Shown: positions 44,299 to 53,263 of the stretch, one piece after another
Layout: every line of letters begins with the position of its first letter
Position numbering within the stretch: position 1 is the first letter of the stretch
Assembly: GCA_014896235.1 (NCBI GenBank)
Contig: JADBKU010000027.1
Coordinates: 1 to 54,962 of the forward strand
DNA: 54,962 nt
Direction of reading: 5' to 3'
DNA from: a bacterium
Lineage (GTDB): Bacteria > Desulfobacterota > Binatia > Binatales > Binataceae
Position numbers and translations under genes: made by a program
The notes under the pieces: model-generated
What the model saw: only the letters and a program-made list of their open reading frames with translations
The model's database searches: none
Told to the model about the DNA's origin: nothing

Positions 44299-45152
44299 TG
44301 GCCGCTGATATCGATCCATTCGCACGCGCTTCGGTTGAACCGAAGATCGTCGCGGTCAGCCTGTTTCCCGCCGGCCGCCTGCATAATTTTCTCGCCGGCG
44401 ATCTCGTGCTGCATCGCGGCGACCGCGTGCTGGTCGAGAGCGAGGCGGGTCCGCGCCTCGGCACGGTTGAAATTCCTCCGCACGAGCCGGCGTTGACGCT
44501 CGATTTGGCCGCGCTCAAGCCGATCATCCGCGTGGCCGGCGATCGCGATCTGCGGCTGGAAGAGGAGTTACTCAGCCGCGAGCATCAGGCGGAGCGGCTT
44601 TGCGTCGCGAAAATTCGCGAACGCGGCCTTGCGATGAAGCTGGTGCGCGTGGAATTCGCGTGGGACGGCCGCAAAGCGACTTTCTATTTTTCGGCCGAAA
44701 CCCGCGTCGATTTCCGCGAGCTGGTGCGCGACCTCGCGACCACGCTGCGCGTGCGGATCGAAATGAAGCAAATCGGTTCGCGCGACGAAGCCAAGGTCGC
44801 CGGAGGGATCGGCGCCTGCGGACGCGAACTGTGTTGTTCGTCGTGGCTGCGCGACTTCGAGGCGGTGACGGTCAAGATGGCGCGCGAGCAGGGACTGGCG
44901 CTGCATCCTTCCCGGCTGGCCGGGATGTGCGGCAAGCTCAAATGTTGCCTGCGCTACGAATACGCCTCGTACATCGAGCTGAAACGCGCGTTGCCGAACG
45001 TCGGCAAGCGCGTCGAATCGGTGGCCGGGTCGGGCAAAGTCGTGCGGCAGAATATCCTCAAGCAGACCGTGCTGATTCAGCGCGAGGACGACGGCGGGGT
45101 GGTTGAGGCGACGCTCGATCAACTGGTCGCCGCGCGCGACTCCGGCGCATGA
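44298..45152 (+). CDS. ricT: PSP1-domain protein RicT/YaaT family
   Basis: A 284-residue PSP1 protein. Conserved Cys-rich core GACGRELCCSSWLRDF and LAGMCGKLKCCLRYEY are diagnostic. In Bacillus the RicAFT complex carries Fe-S clusters and adjusts RNase Y; in this phylum the role is not established. GTG 44298 overlaps the holB stop (TAGTG). Confidence 0.92.
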   Translation: MAADIDPFARASVEPKIVAVSLFPAGRLHNFLAGDLVLHRGDRVLVESEAGPRLGTVEIPPHEPALTLDLAALKPIIRVAGDRDLRLEEELLSREHQAERLCVAKIRERGLAMKLVRVEFAWDGRKATFYFSAETRVDFRELVRDLATTLRVRIEMKQIGSRDEAKVAGGIGACGRELCCSSWLRDFEAVTVKMAREQGLALHPSRLAGMCGKLKCCLRYEYASYIELKRALPNVGKRVESVAGSGKVVRQNILKQTVLIQREDDGGVVEATLDQLVAARDSGA

Positions 45153-45189
45153 TCGGCCGATCGCCGCGGCCCAATCCGGCGACTTCACG

Positions 45190-46779
45190 ATGTCAGACCG
45201 AATTCATATCACCACCGCGATTTTTTATTGCAACGGCGCGCCGCACGTCGGCAGCGCCTACGAGGCGCTCGCCGCCGACGTGTTCGCGCGCGCGATGCGC
45301 CGGCGGCATGGCGCGGACCGCGTCAGCTTTTTGAGCGGCACTGACGAGCACGGCGATAAAATCCGCCGCGCCGCGCTGGCCGAGTCGCTCGCGCCCAAGG
45401 CGTACACCGACAAGATGAGCGCGCTGTTCCGCGACGTCTTCGCCGGCTTGAACACGACTTTCGATTACTGGGTGCGCACCACCGATCCAGGACATGAAAA
45501 ATTCGTCCAGGAGATGCTCACGCGGACGAATCAGCGCGGCGATATCTATTTCCGCGATTATGAGGGGCTCTACTGCGTCGATTGCGAGCGCTTTTATACC
45601 GAAAAGGAACTGCTTCCAGGCAACGTATGCCCTGCGCATAACCGTCCAGTCGAGTTGATCAGCGAGGGTAACTACTTTCTGCGCATCGACAAGTACCGCG
45701 AGGAAGTGCGCGAGAAGATTCGCAGCGATGAATTATGCATCCGGCCCGAGCGCTACAAGAACGAAGCGCTCAATATGCTCGCGGAGCCGCTCGCTGATCT
45801 TTGCATCTCGCGCCCCAAAACGCGGCTCGACTGGGGAATCGAGATTCCCTTCGACACTCGCTATGTCACCTATGTCTGGTACGACGCCTTCTGGGCCTAT
45901 GTAAGCGCGCCCGCGGCGCGACTCGGGCTTGACGAATTCATGGCCGGCGCGTGGCCGCATACCGAACATTTCATCGGCAAAGACATCCTGAAGACCCACG
46001 CGGTCTATTGGCCGCCGATCCTGCTGGCGGCCGGCCTGCCGCTGCCGCGTCATCTGAATGTTCACGGATGGCTCAATTTCGGCGGCTCGCGGATGTCGAA
46101 AAGTTCGGGCAACGTGCGCGACCCGTTGTACTACGAAACCACTTTCGGCCCTGACGTTCTGCGCTACTTCGTGATGCGCGAAGTGGTCTATGGACTCGAC
46201 GGCGATTTTTCCGAAGAGCGTCTGATTGAACGCTACAACGCCGATTTGGCGAACGATCTCGGCAACCTGACCAGCCGCGTGCTTGCGATGGTCCAGCGTT
46301 ATCTTGGCGGCGTGATATCGTCAGCGCCGGCGCAAGAAAACCTCGCGGCGGCGGAAGACAAGCATCTTTACCAAAACTTCCGAGGCATCTCTGGAGATTT
46401 CTCGCAGCCCGATGCTCTTCAGACAACGGTCGTTGACCTGGTTGGGAAACTCGAGTTTAAAACGGCGCTCGAATTGCTCTGGAACCTTCTCGACGTCGCC
46501 AACAAATATGTCGCCGCGACGGCGCCTTTCACGCTCGCGAAAGATCCCGCGAACCTGCCGCGGGTCGCGTCGATCCTCGCGAATCTGGTCGAGGCGTTGC
46601 GCGTGATCGCCGACATGCTCGAGCCGTTCATGCCGGTCACGTCGGGCAAAATCCTCGCGCTCCTGAATGTTGACGCGGCGACCGCACGCCAGCCGTTCGG
46701 CGCAGGAATCAAGTCCGGCCACAAGGTGAATCCGCCGGTCGCCCTGTTTCCGCGGATCGAAAAGCCCAAATCCGCGTGA
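45190..46779 (+). CDS. metG: Methionyl-tRNA synthetase
   Basis: A 529-residue class I synthetase. It has HVGS (HIGH equivalent) in CNGAPHVGSAYEALAAD, a CP-domain zinc cluster CVDCERFY and NVCPAH, WYDAFWAY, and SRMSKSSGN (KMSKS). There is no C-terminal tRNA-binding extension. ATG 45190 is chosen from the family N-terminus; 38 bp separate it from ricT. Its stop overlaps tatD (GTGA). Confidence 0.97.
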   Translation: MSDRIHITTAIFYCNGAPHVGSAYEALAADVFARAMRRRHGADRVSFLSGTDEHGDKIRRAALAESLAPKAYTDKMSALFRDVFAGLNTTFDYWVRTTDPGHEKFVQEMLTRTNQRGDIYFRDYEGLYCVDCERFYTEKELLPGNVCPAHNRPVELISEGNYFLRIDKYREEVREKIRSDELCIRPERYKNEALNMLAEPLADLCISRPKTRLDWGIEIPFDTRYVTYVWYDAFWAYVSAPAARLGLDEFMAGAWPHTEHFIGKDILKTHAVYWPPILLAAGLPLPRHLNVHGWLNFGGSRMSKSSGNVRDPLYYETTFGPDVLRYFVMREVVYGLDGDFSEERLIERYNADLANDLGNLTSRVLAMVQRYLGGVISSAPAQENLAAAEDKHLYQNFRGISGDFSQPDALQTTVVDLVGKLEFKTALELLWNLLDVANKYVAATAPFTLAKDPANLPRVASILANLVEALRVIADMLEPFMPVTSGKILALLNVDAATARQPFGAGIKSGHKVNPPVALFPRIEKPKSA

Positions 46780-47600
46780 GCCAGGCGCAAATTGACGCTT
46801 GCGAACTCGTCGCGATGACGCCGCTGGTCGATACGCATTGCCATCTGGCCGACCCGAAACTCCGGCCTGACGCCGACGCGATAATCGAGCGCGGCCGCGC
46901 GGCCGGAGTGCGCGCATTCGTGTCGGTGGGCGCGATCGGATCGATCGAAACCGACGCGGCGACGGTCGCGATCGCCGAGCGGTATCCTGACGTTTATGCC
47001 GTGGTCGGCGTGCATCCGCACGACGCCGCCGCCGCCGATTCGCGTCGTTTCGATCAGTTGCGCGACCTCTTGCGCTCTCCGCGCGCGCTTGCGATCGGCG
47101 AGACTGGGCTTGATTTTCACTATCTCCATTCGCCGCGCGAAGCGCAGGAAGCGTCGCTCCGCCGCCATCTGGAGTTGGCTGCGGAACTCGACCGTCCGAT
47201 CGTAATTCACTGCCGCGCGGCCGAGGCTCGTCTCGTCGAAATCGTGCGCGAAGTTGGAATGCCGCGGCGCGCCGGCGTGATCCATTGTTTCACCGGCGAC
47301 GCGGCGGCGGCGCGCGAATTTCTCGCGCTTGGCTTCTATATTTCGTTTTCGGGAATCCTGACGTTCAAGAACGCCGCCGCGCTGCGCGAGGCCGCTCAGG
47401 TCGTTCCGGATGATCGTGTGCTGGTCGAAACCGACGCGCCTTATCTCGCGCCCGAACCGTATCGCGGCCGGGTCAACGAGCCAGCGTACGTCGCGCGCAC
47501 GCTCGCGGCTCTCGCCCGATTGAAAGGCGCCGTTCCTGAGGCGCTTGGCGCGCGCGTCCTCGAAAACGCCGCGCGCCTGTTCGGATTCGCGGCCGGCTGA
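46776..47600 (+). CDS. TatD-family metal-dependent deoxyribonuclease
   Basis: A 274-residue TatD/MttC TIM-barrel nuclease: metal ligands in DTHCHLADP, VGVHPHDA, GETGLDFHY, HCRA, GVIHCFTGD and VETDAPYLAPEP. It often follows metG, as here. The GTG start overlaps the metG stop; ATG 46815 would drop a 13-residue N-terminus. It ends 15 bp from the convergent NnrU gene. Cytoplasmic 3'-5' exonuclease; exact role in repair or RNA processing is debated. Confidence 0.94.
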   Translation: MSQAQIDACELVAMTPLVDTHCHLADPKLRPDADAIIERGRAAGVRAFVSVGAIGSIETDAATVAIAERYPDVYAVVGVHPHDAAAADSRRFDQLRDLLRSPRALAIGETGLDFHYLHSPREAQEASLRRHLELAAELDRPIVIHCRAAEARLVEIVREVGMPRRAGVIHCFTGDAAAAREFLALGFYISFSGILTFKNAAALREAAQVVPDDRVLVETDAPYLAPEPYRGRVNEPAYVARTLAALARLKGAVPEALGARVLENAARLFGFAAG

Positions 47601-47615
47601 TTTCGACCGCGCGCG

Positions 47616-48305
47616 CTACCCGAGCGGCGATCCGCCGAACCAATACGGATGAGCGATCACGAGCACGATCCACAGCACGATCCCGATTACGATCGCGAAC
47701 CACGGGATGTCGGCGAGCGCCAAGCGCTGGCGGCCGTCGAGGATCGCGAGGCCCGGGAAAAATGAGGTCGCCGCTTTGAATTCGCGGTAGCTTTGACCGA
47801 TCTCGCCAAGCTTGCGCGAATCCTGATGCAGGCCGCCGAGGATGCCGAGCGCGGGAAAACTGCCGAAAAACCAGAGGTCTCCAGCCCATCCGTTCATCAG
47901 CATATGCGCGAGGCCGAACAGGCTGATGCCCGCGAAAGTCGGGTGGCGCGTGATTTTTTGCATCCCATGCGGAACGTTTTCAGCCCGCCCGACCATCGCG
48001 CTCGGACCCGGCCGCACGACGCCGGCCGCGATCAGGATTAGCGCAAGCGCCATTGCGACCCACACCAGTACACGCGCCGATTCGAAATTACGCAGATACC
48101 AGAGCATCGCGCCGGCGTGCTTGTGCCGTCCGAATGCGACGGTCATCGGGATGAACGTGCCGAGCGAAATCAACGAATAAACTCCGCGATAAGGTTGATC
48201 GCCGATCGCTCGAATCAGCCGCGGTCTGACCACGCGCGCCGAGACGATCAAATGACTGCCGACGAATGCAACACACCAAAGCGCGATTTCGCTGACTGGC
48301 GTCAT
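47616..48305 (-). CDS. NnrU-family integral-membrane protein
   Basis: A 229-residue protein with about six hydrophobic segments and NnrU/methyltransferase-like features: SEIALWCVAFVGSHLIVSA, YSLISLGTFIPMTVAFGRHKH, ITRHPTFAGISLFGLAHMLMNG, FPALGILGGLHQD. The RHP motif is shared with membrane-bound isoprenylcysteine/phospholipid methyltransferases. It is named from nitrite/NO respiration genes, but no such genes are near, so its role here is unknown. ATG 48305 has AAAGGA 8 nt upstream. Confidence 0.88.
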   Translation of the reverse strand: MTPVSEIALWCVAFVGSHLIVSARVVRPRLIRAIGDQPYRGVYSLISLGTFIPMTVAFGRHKHAGAMLWYLRNFESARVLVWVAMALALILIAAGVVRPGPSAMVGRAENVPHGMQKITRHPTFAGISLFGLAHMLMNGWAGDLWFFGSFPALGILGGLHQDSRKLGEIGQSYREFKAATSFFPGLAILDGRQRLALADIPWFAIVIGIVLWIVLVIAHPYWFGGSPLG

Positions 48306-48429
48306 CGGTTTCATCCTTTCGCCGCGGCTGATGGCCGCGCGGGCCTGATTCCTCCCGCCAGCCCGCCGTGATGATCGGCTAGCGCACGCAGCGAAGCGCC
48401 GCAAGCGGGATTTTTCGGCCCTGCGCCGC

Positions 48430-48463
48430 TTCACATTATCAGGCGGTTCGGGGTTATAACCCC
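48430..48463 (+). promoter_or_regulatory. ECF-sigma promoter with 14-bp palindrome
   Basis: TTCACA (48430-48435), 18 bp and TTATAA (48454-48459) form a housekeeping-type promoter whose -10 ends 7 nt before ATG 48467. The -10 is the centre of a perfect palindrome GGGGTTATAACCCC (48450-48463), so a repressor bound there would block transcription. There is no ribosome site, implying a leaderless mRNA. Confidence 0.55.
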
Positions 48464-48466
48464 ACG

Positions 48467-48973
48467 ATGGAGTCCGACGGGAATTTTCCGCTTCCGCCGC
48501 CTTTCGACGAGGCGGTGCGCCGGCACGAGCATGAACTGATGCGTTACCTGATGCGCGCGACGCGCAATCGGGAAGACGCGCTCGACATGTTTCAGGAGAT
48601 GTGGCTGCGGGCGTATCGCGCCTGGCCGACGCTCGCTTCCGCCGAGGGCCTAAGGCCATGGCTTTATCGTATCGCGACCAATCTCTGCCTGAATCGCAGC
48701 CGCGACCGGATGCGCCGCGCACGCGTAGTCGCGGAAGATGCGCCGGAATTCGCGACCGAAAATTCGAGCGTAAACGGTTCGAACGAAGGCGTGATCCATC
48801 TGCGCGACGCGATCGCCGCATTGCCGCGCAAGCAGCGCGAAGCGTTCGTGATGCGCAAGTTCGGCGGGCTTGATTACGAAGAAATCGCCGCGGCGCTTGC
48901 GTGCTCGCCCGAAAGCGCGCGCGCGGGCGTTTACCAGGCGCTCAAAAAACTGCGCGCCGCGGCAGGAGGTTGA
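48467..48973 (+). CDS. ECF-family RNA polymerase sigma factor
   Basis: A 168-residue group IV sigma factor: region 2 (EHELMRYLMRATRNREDALDMFQEMWLRAYRAWP, then LRPWLYRIATNLCLNRSRDRM) and region 4 (DAIAALPRKQREAFVMRKFGGLDYEEIAAALACSPESARAGVYQALKKLR). No region 1 or 3. It is followed 4 bp later by the MGMT-Ada gene, which would be its likely regulator; no classical zinc anti-sigma gene is adjacent. See the promoter entry for its leaderless start. Confidence 0.95.
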   Translation: MESDGNFPLPPPFDEAVRRHEHELMRYLMRATRNREDALDMFQEMWLRAYRAWPTLASAEGLRPWLYRIATNLCLNRSRDRMRRARVVAEDAPEFATENSSVNGSNEGVIHLRDAIAALPRKQREAFVMRKFGGLDYEEIAAALACSPESARAGVYQALKKLRAAAGG

Positions 48974-48977
48974 AGCA

Positions 48978-49847
48978 GTGATTAAGCAACGCTCTATTAG
49001 GCGCAAAGTTCCCCGGCGCGATCGCCGGGCGGTTGAAGAAGGCGCGATTCTCGCCGACGATCTGCCCGCGCCGTCTGACGACGCTATTGCCGCCCACGAG
49101 ATCGACGCGATGGTCGAGGTTGCGCATCGGCGGATGGCGCGAGCGCTGCGACGTTTCCGCCGGCCGGCGGTTCGAGCCGGAATAACCGATTCGCCGCTGG
49201 GGCGGTTGCTGGTCGCTGAAGGTCCGCGCGGCCTGCTTGCGGTCGCTTACCTCGATACGCCGGGCGCCGCGCCGGTGCTCGAGGCCTTGCGCGCCGGCTA
49301 CGACGTCATCGAAGATCCGGCGGTCGCCGTCCGCGTGCGCGAGGAGATCGACCGATTGCTGGCGGGCGACAGCGCGCCGATCGTCGACCATCCGGTTGAC
49401 CTCAGTCTGGCGGCCGGGGATTTCCAGCGGCGCGCGCTGGCCCATCTGCGCCGCGTTCCGCCGGGAGCGGTGGTCACTTACCAGGGGCTTGCCGAAGCGA
49501 TCGGCGCGCCGTCGGGTCAGCGCGCGATCGGAAATTCGATGGCGTCGAATCCGCTGCCGGTTTACGTCCCGTGCCATCGCGTAATTCGATCGGACGGCGC
49601 AATCGGCAATTACGGCGGCGGCGTCGAACGCAAGCTAAGCCTGTTGCGCGCGGAGGGTTTCCAAATCGGGCCCGACCAACGGCTGCCGCCGCAGGCCGTG
49701 TGGGGCCATCGCCGGTCGAATATTTTTTGCCGTCCCGGATGCGCGGCGGTGCGCCGCGCGAGCCGGCCGCGCTGGATGATCTTCGCTGACGCGGAACATG
49801 CCTGCGGCGCCGGGATGCGTCCATGCAAGCTGTGCGCTCCGGCATAA
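48978..49847 (+). CDS. O6-alkylguanine-DNA methyltransferase with C-terminal Ada-type zinc domain
   Basis: A 289-residue protein in three parts. Residues 1-65 are charged, helical and Cys-free (anti-sigma-like position but no zinc site). Residues ~68-230 are an Ogt/MGMT: DFQRRALAHLRRVPPGAVVTYQGLA, HTH and the acceptor PCHRVI with Cys199. Residues ~240-289 match the Ada N-terminal domain: FCRPGC and RPCKLC give Cys251/255/283/286, spaced like Cys38/42/69/72 of Ada, including the site that takes methyl from DNA phosphotriesters. The Ada order is reversed and the AraC HTH is absent. GTG 48978 has GGAGGT 7 nt upstream. Co-transcribed with the ECF sigma; it could sense alkylation and release it (inference). 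Confidence 0.93.
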   Translation: MIKQRSIRRKVPRRDRRAVEEGAILADDLPAPSDDAIAAHEIDAMVEVAHRRMARALRRFRRPAVRAGITDSPLGRLLVAEGPRGLLAVAYLDTPGAAPVLEALRAGYDVIEDPAVAVRVREEIDRLLAGDSAPIVDHPVDLSLAAGDFQRRALAHLRRVPPGAVVTYQGLAEAIGAPSGQRAIGNSMASNPLPVYVPCHRVIRSDGAIGNYGGGVERKLSLLRAEGFQIGPDQRLPPQAVWGHRRSNIFCRPGCAAVRRASRPRWMIFADAEHACGAGMRPCKLCAPA

Positions 49848-49863
49848 GAGCGGATAATTTGGA

Positions 49864-49900
49864 GAAGAAAAAGCGGCGGAACGCAGGTCCGTTCCGCCGC
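49864..49900 (-). terminator. Rho-independent terminator of the glycine-zipper gene
   Basis: A 10-bp stem GCGGCGGAAC/GTTCCGCCGC (49873-49882 with 49891-49900), followed on the minus strand by a T-rich run (complement of 49864-49872). It also faces the end of the MGMT-Ada gene. Confidence 0.75.
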
Positions 49901-49926
49901 ATATAATCAGGCCGGAAAGATCGGCA

Positions 49927-50274
49927 TCACTCGGTATTTTGCTGGCTTTGCAACTGTTCGATCTGCCGGCGTTGCGATTCGAGCTCCTGTTGCTGTTGCT
50001 CCATCTGGCTCTGCGTCTGCTGGTTTTGCACCTGCTGATTCTGCAGTTCGTTGCCTACGACAAAGCCGCCGGCCGCGCCCAATCCGCCGCCGATTGCGGC
50101 GCCCGCCGCGGGATGGCCAACCGCCGCGCCGATGATTGCGCCGGTACCGGCTCCGAGCAGCGCGCCCACGCCCGTACCCTTTTCGCGCTCCGTCAGCGGT
50201 TGTCCCGAACAGCCCGCCGCCAGCATCGCGACGGCCAATGCCAAGGCCGCCGGTACGATCCATTTGCCACGCAT
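49927..50274 (-). CDS. Glycine-zipper lipoprotein with Gln-rich coiled coil
   Basis: A 115-residue lipoprotein: signal LALAVAMLAAGC (lipobox AAGC), a glycine zipper (GVGALLGAGTGAIIGAAVGHP, IGGGLGAAGGFVVG) of the YMGG/Rick_17kDa type that packs into membranes, and a long Gln/Glu coiled coil ending QSQQNTE. It is paralogous to the gene upstream on the same strand. The role is probably envelope structure or stress; no enzyme motif is present. Confidence 0.9.
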   Translation of the reverse strand: MRGKWIVPAALALAVAMLAAGCSGQPLTEREKGTGVGALLGAGTGAIIGAAVGHPAAGAAIGGGLGAAGGFVVGNELQNQQVQNQQTQSQMEQQQQELESQRRQIEQLQSQQNTE

Positions 50275-50414
50275 TTAATTTACCTCCCGAATGTTGTCCA
50301 ACGCCCGCTTCAACAATACCATCACAACATCCTAAATGCTTTGAAGTAAAGCTGTTATTTCCTTAGACGAATTAAAAGATCGATTCGTTTCGCCGGCGCG
50401 TTTCGGGTCGCGCT

Positions 50415-50762
50415 TCACTCCGTGTTCTGCTCCATCTGGAGTTGTTGAATCTCCTGCCGCTGCCTTTCGATTTGGCGTTGCTGCGAAAGAACTTCGCGCT
50501 CGTTGCGATAGTTCATGTTCTGCTGGTTCTGCAGGGCGCTGCCGACCGCGTATCCTCCGACGCCGCCCACGCCCGCGCCGATCAACGTGCCGACGATCGG
50601 ATGCCCGACCGCCGCGCCGACGATCGCGCCGGTTCCGGCGCCAACCAGCGCGCCCACGCCAGTTCCCTTCTGCGTTTCAGTGAATTGCGCCGAGCAGACC
50701 GTTGGCGCGCCGATAAAAATTGCAAATGCCAGCGCCGCAGGCGTCAAGAATTTGCTGCGCAT
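50415..50762 (-). CDS. Glycine-zipper protein, paralog of the downstream gene
   Basis: A 115-residue secreted protein with signal peptide LTPAALAFAIFIGAPTVCSAQ (SPI-like rather than a clear lipobox), the same glycine zipper (TQKGTGVGALVGAGTGAIVG, IGAGVGGVGGYAVG) and Gln/Arg coiled coil ending QMEQNTE. ATG 50762 has GGAGG 9 nt upstream. Very similar layout and C-terminus to the 49927 gene show tandem duplication followed by change of the export signal. Confidence 0.9.
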   Translation of the reverse strand: MRSKFLTPAALAFAIFIGAPTVCSAQFTETQKGTGVGALVGAGTGAIVGAAVGHPIVGTLIGAGVGGVGGYAVGSALQNQQNMNYRNEREVLSQQRQIERQRQEIQQLQMEQNTE

Positions 50763-51100
50763 CGAACTCAACCTCCCCTCAAAACAATCCGTCGCGAAGA
50801 GCGGATATTGCTGCCTTTAAGCACATTACGTGCCGTGTCCAATAGACCGTTAAATCGGTAAATTGGACGAATAAACCAACGGTATCGTGTAATTATTACC
50901 CATTTCGCCCGGCTCGTGAATCGGATTTGGGATAATGTTTCGCGCGATCTTCCTGACCGAACCGCAAGTTCGGCTGGCTAGCGCAACGTCTTGCCAGCGT
51001 TGCCGTGGCTCGGCTAATGGAAGGCGGCTGGCCTCGATTTTAGGCGACCCGGCCAATTTCGCCTGGCCCGAAGATCTTCGGCCGCAAGGAGGACCTTTCG
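50763..51100. other. 338-bp divergent intergenic region
   Basis: No gene is seen between the glycine-zipper gene and the hydroxylase gene. It carries the promoters of both. The middle (50850-50935) is AT-rich, with GATAAT near 50931 as a possible -10 for the plus strand. A short dyad CGAAC-N5-GTTCG lies near 50958-50972. A strong ribosome site (AAGGAGG) precedes 51101. Confidence 0.4.
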
Positions 51101-52696
51101 ATGGCCTCGACCGACGCCGCTGCGCGCGCCAAATCCGAAGCCAACCACGCTGCCGTTCTTCCCTACACCGGCGCCGAATTTCTCGATAGCATCCGCGATT
51201 CCCGCGAAGTCTGGATCCACGGCGAACGCGTCAGCGACGTCACGCGCCATCCGGCATTCCGGAATTCCGCGCGCACGCTGGCCCGGATGTACGACGCGCT
51301 GCACGACGGCACCAGAAACTCGGAGCTAATCGCACCAACCGATACCGGCAACGGCGGGTTTACTCATCGGTTCTACCGTGTGCCGCGCACCCTCGACGAA
51401 CTGGTCGGCTCGCGCGACGCGATCGCCGCATGGGCCCGCATATCCTACGGATGGATGGGCCGGTCGCCCGACTACAAGGCGAGCTTGACCGGCACGCTCG
51501 GCGCCAACGCCGACTTTTATGCGCCGTACCAGGAGAACGCCCTGCGCTGGTATCGGCGCGCGCAGGAACGATGCATGTTCCTCAATCACGCGATCATCAA
51601 TCCGCCGACCGACAAGTCCCGCCCGCCCGACGAGGTCGGCGACGTCTTCGTCCACGCCGAAAAAGAGACCGATGCGGGCGTGATCGTCAGCGGCGCCAAG
51701 GTCGTCGCGACCGGCTCGGCGCTGACACATTGCAATTTCATCGGATTTTACGGCCCGACCCCGCTCGGCCGGCCGGATATGGCGCTTTTCGCGATTATCC
51801 CGATGGACACGCCCGGCGTGAAGCTTATTTGCCGGCCCTCGTACGAGCTGAACGCCGCCGCGATGGGCAGTCCGTTCGACTATCCGCTCTCGTCGCGCTT
51901 CGACGAAAACGACGCGATACTCATTCTCGACAAAGTCCTGATTCCCTGGGAGAACCTGTTCGTCTATCGCGATCTCGAAAAGGCCAACGGTTTTTTCCCC
52001 CAGTCCGGATTTATTCCGCGTTTTACGCTCCACGGATGCACCCGGCTGGCCGTCAAGCTCGATTTTCTGACCGGACTTATGCTCAAGGCGACCGAAGCGA
52101 TCGGCAACGCCGACGCGCGCCCCACGCAAATCCAGTTGGGCGAGGTAATCGGATGGGCCAACATCTTCCACGCGCTCAGCGACGCGATGGTGAAATCGCC
52201 CGAGCCGTGGGTCAACGGCAGCCTGCAGCCGAATGTCGGTTACGGGATGGCTTACCGCTTCCTTGCGACGATCGCCTATCCGCGCGTGAAGGAGATCGCC
52301 GAGCAGACCATTTCGAGCGGACTTATCTATCTCAATTCGAGCGTCAAGGATTTCAAGACGCCCGAGCTTCGCGCCTATCTCGAAAAGTATCTCCGCGGTT
52401 CGAACAACTATCCGGCGCTCGAAAGGGTGAAGGTGCTGAAGGCGCTATGGGACGCGCTTGGGAGCGAATTTGGCGGTCGGCACGAACTTTACGAGCGCAA
52501 CTACGCCGGAAATTACGAATTGATCCGGCTGGAAAATCTCCCCGTCGCGGACGCGACCGGCCGGGTCGCCGGGCTCAAGGATTGGATCGCGCAATTTCTC
52601 AGCGAATACGATGAAAACGGATGGCGCGCCAGCGACATGATCGCTCCCGGCGACGTCAATCTCCTCGAGCGCGGCTTCAATTCCGCCAAATCCTGA
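51101..52696 (+). CDS. 4-hydroxyphenylacetate 3-hydroxylase-family (HpaB-like) oxygenase
   Basis: A 531-residue acyl-CoA-dehydrogenase-fold monooxygenase that uses reduced FAD. Landmarks: [26 protein letters not shown] at the N-terminus, [41 protein letters not shown] [35 protein letters not shown], and C-terminal four-helix part. Family members hydroxylate 4-hydroxyphenylacetate or dehydrate 4-hydroxybutyryl-CoA; the 4-HB dehydratase Fe-S cysteines are not apparent, so monooxygenase is preferred. No flavin reductase is adjacent. AAGGAGG precedes ATG 51101. Substrate unknown. Confidence 0.92.
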   Translation: MASTDAAARAKSEANHAAVLPYTGAEFLDSIRDSREVWIHGERVSDVTRHPAFRNSARTLARMYDALHDGTRNSELIAPTDTGNGGFTHRFYRVPRTLDELVGSRDAIAAWARISYGWMGRSPDYKASLTGTLGANADFYAPYQENALRWYRRAQERCMFLNHAIINPPTDKSRPPDEVGDVFVHAEKETDAGVIVSGAKVVATGSALTHCNFIGFYGPTPLGRPDMALFAIIPMDTPGVKLICRPSYELNAAAMGSPFDYPLSSRFDENDAILILDKVLIPWENLFVYRDLEKANGFFPQSGFIPRFTLHGCTRLAVKLDFLTGLMLKATEAIGNADARPTQIQLGEVIGWANIFHALSDAMVKSPEPWVNGSLQPNVGYGMAYRFLATIAYPRVKEIAEQTISSGLIYLNSSVKDFKTPELRAYLEKYLRGSNNYPALERVKVLKALWDALGSEFGGRHELYERNYAGNYELIRLENLPVADATGRVAGLKDWIAQFLSEYDENGWRASDMIAPGDVNLLERGFNSAKS

Positions 52697-52751
52697 TCGT
52701 TGCGCGCGGCGGGCGGGGACAAGCGTCCGCGGCCCGCCGCGCATTCAATTG

Positions 52752-53129
52752 CTATTTGGCTTTGGCGCAATACGCCTCCAGCCGGTAGCCGTCGGGATCG
52801 ACCACGAATGCGGCATAATAATTCTCGCCGTAGTCGGGGCGCAGGCCCGTCTTGCCGTTGTCGTGTCCGCCCGCCTGCAGCGCCGCTGCGTGAAACGCGT
52901 CAACGTCCGCGCGATGCGCCGCGTCGAAGCAGAAATGCAATCCCGATTTGGCGTCCGCCTGGACGGGACTCTTCGTCGGCAGCAGCCACATCACCGGCGA
53001 CTTCGATCCGTAGCCGGCCGCCTCCGCGCTCTCGTACAGGCATTTGTAACCGAGCGCCCCCAGCGTGGCGTCGTAAAAGCGCCGCGCTCTGGTCAAATCC
53101 GTCACTCCGATCGATACATGATTGAGCAT
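52752..53129 (-). CDS. VOC/glyoxalase-fold protein
   Basis: A 125-residue vicinal-oxygen-chelate protein: MLNHVSIGVTDLTRARRFYDATLGALGYKC, SGLHFCFDAAHRADVDAFHAAALQAGG, and YYAAFVVDPDGYRLEAYCAK. Metal-ligand candidates are His4 and the late Glu (LEAYC). ATG 53129 is preferred since GGAGGA lies 6 nt upstream; an ATG at 53135 is too close to it. It is convergent with the HpaB-like gene and may belong to the same catabolic function, though this is inference. Confidence 0.9.
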   Translation of the reverse strand: MLNHVSIGVTDLTRARRFYDATLGALGYKCLYESAEAAGYGSKSPVMWLLPTKSPVQADAKSGLHFCFDAAHRADVDAFHAAALQAGGHDNGKTGLRPDYGENYYAAFVVDPDGYRLEAYCAKAK

Positions 53130-53263
53130 CGCCATTCCTCCATGTTCGCATCCGTGCGTTCGCCTCGCGCGCGCCGCGAATCCGAGCTCCGCTCGGTCGC
53201 GAACCGCGGTCATGATAGCCTAAATTTTGCAAACATCGGTAAGTATAAAACAAAATAGCTAAG

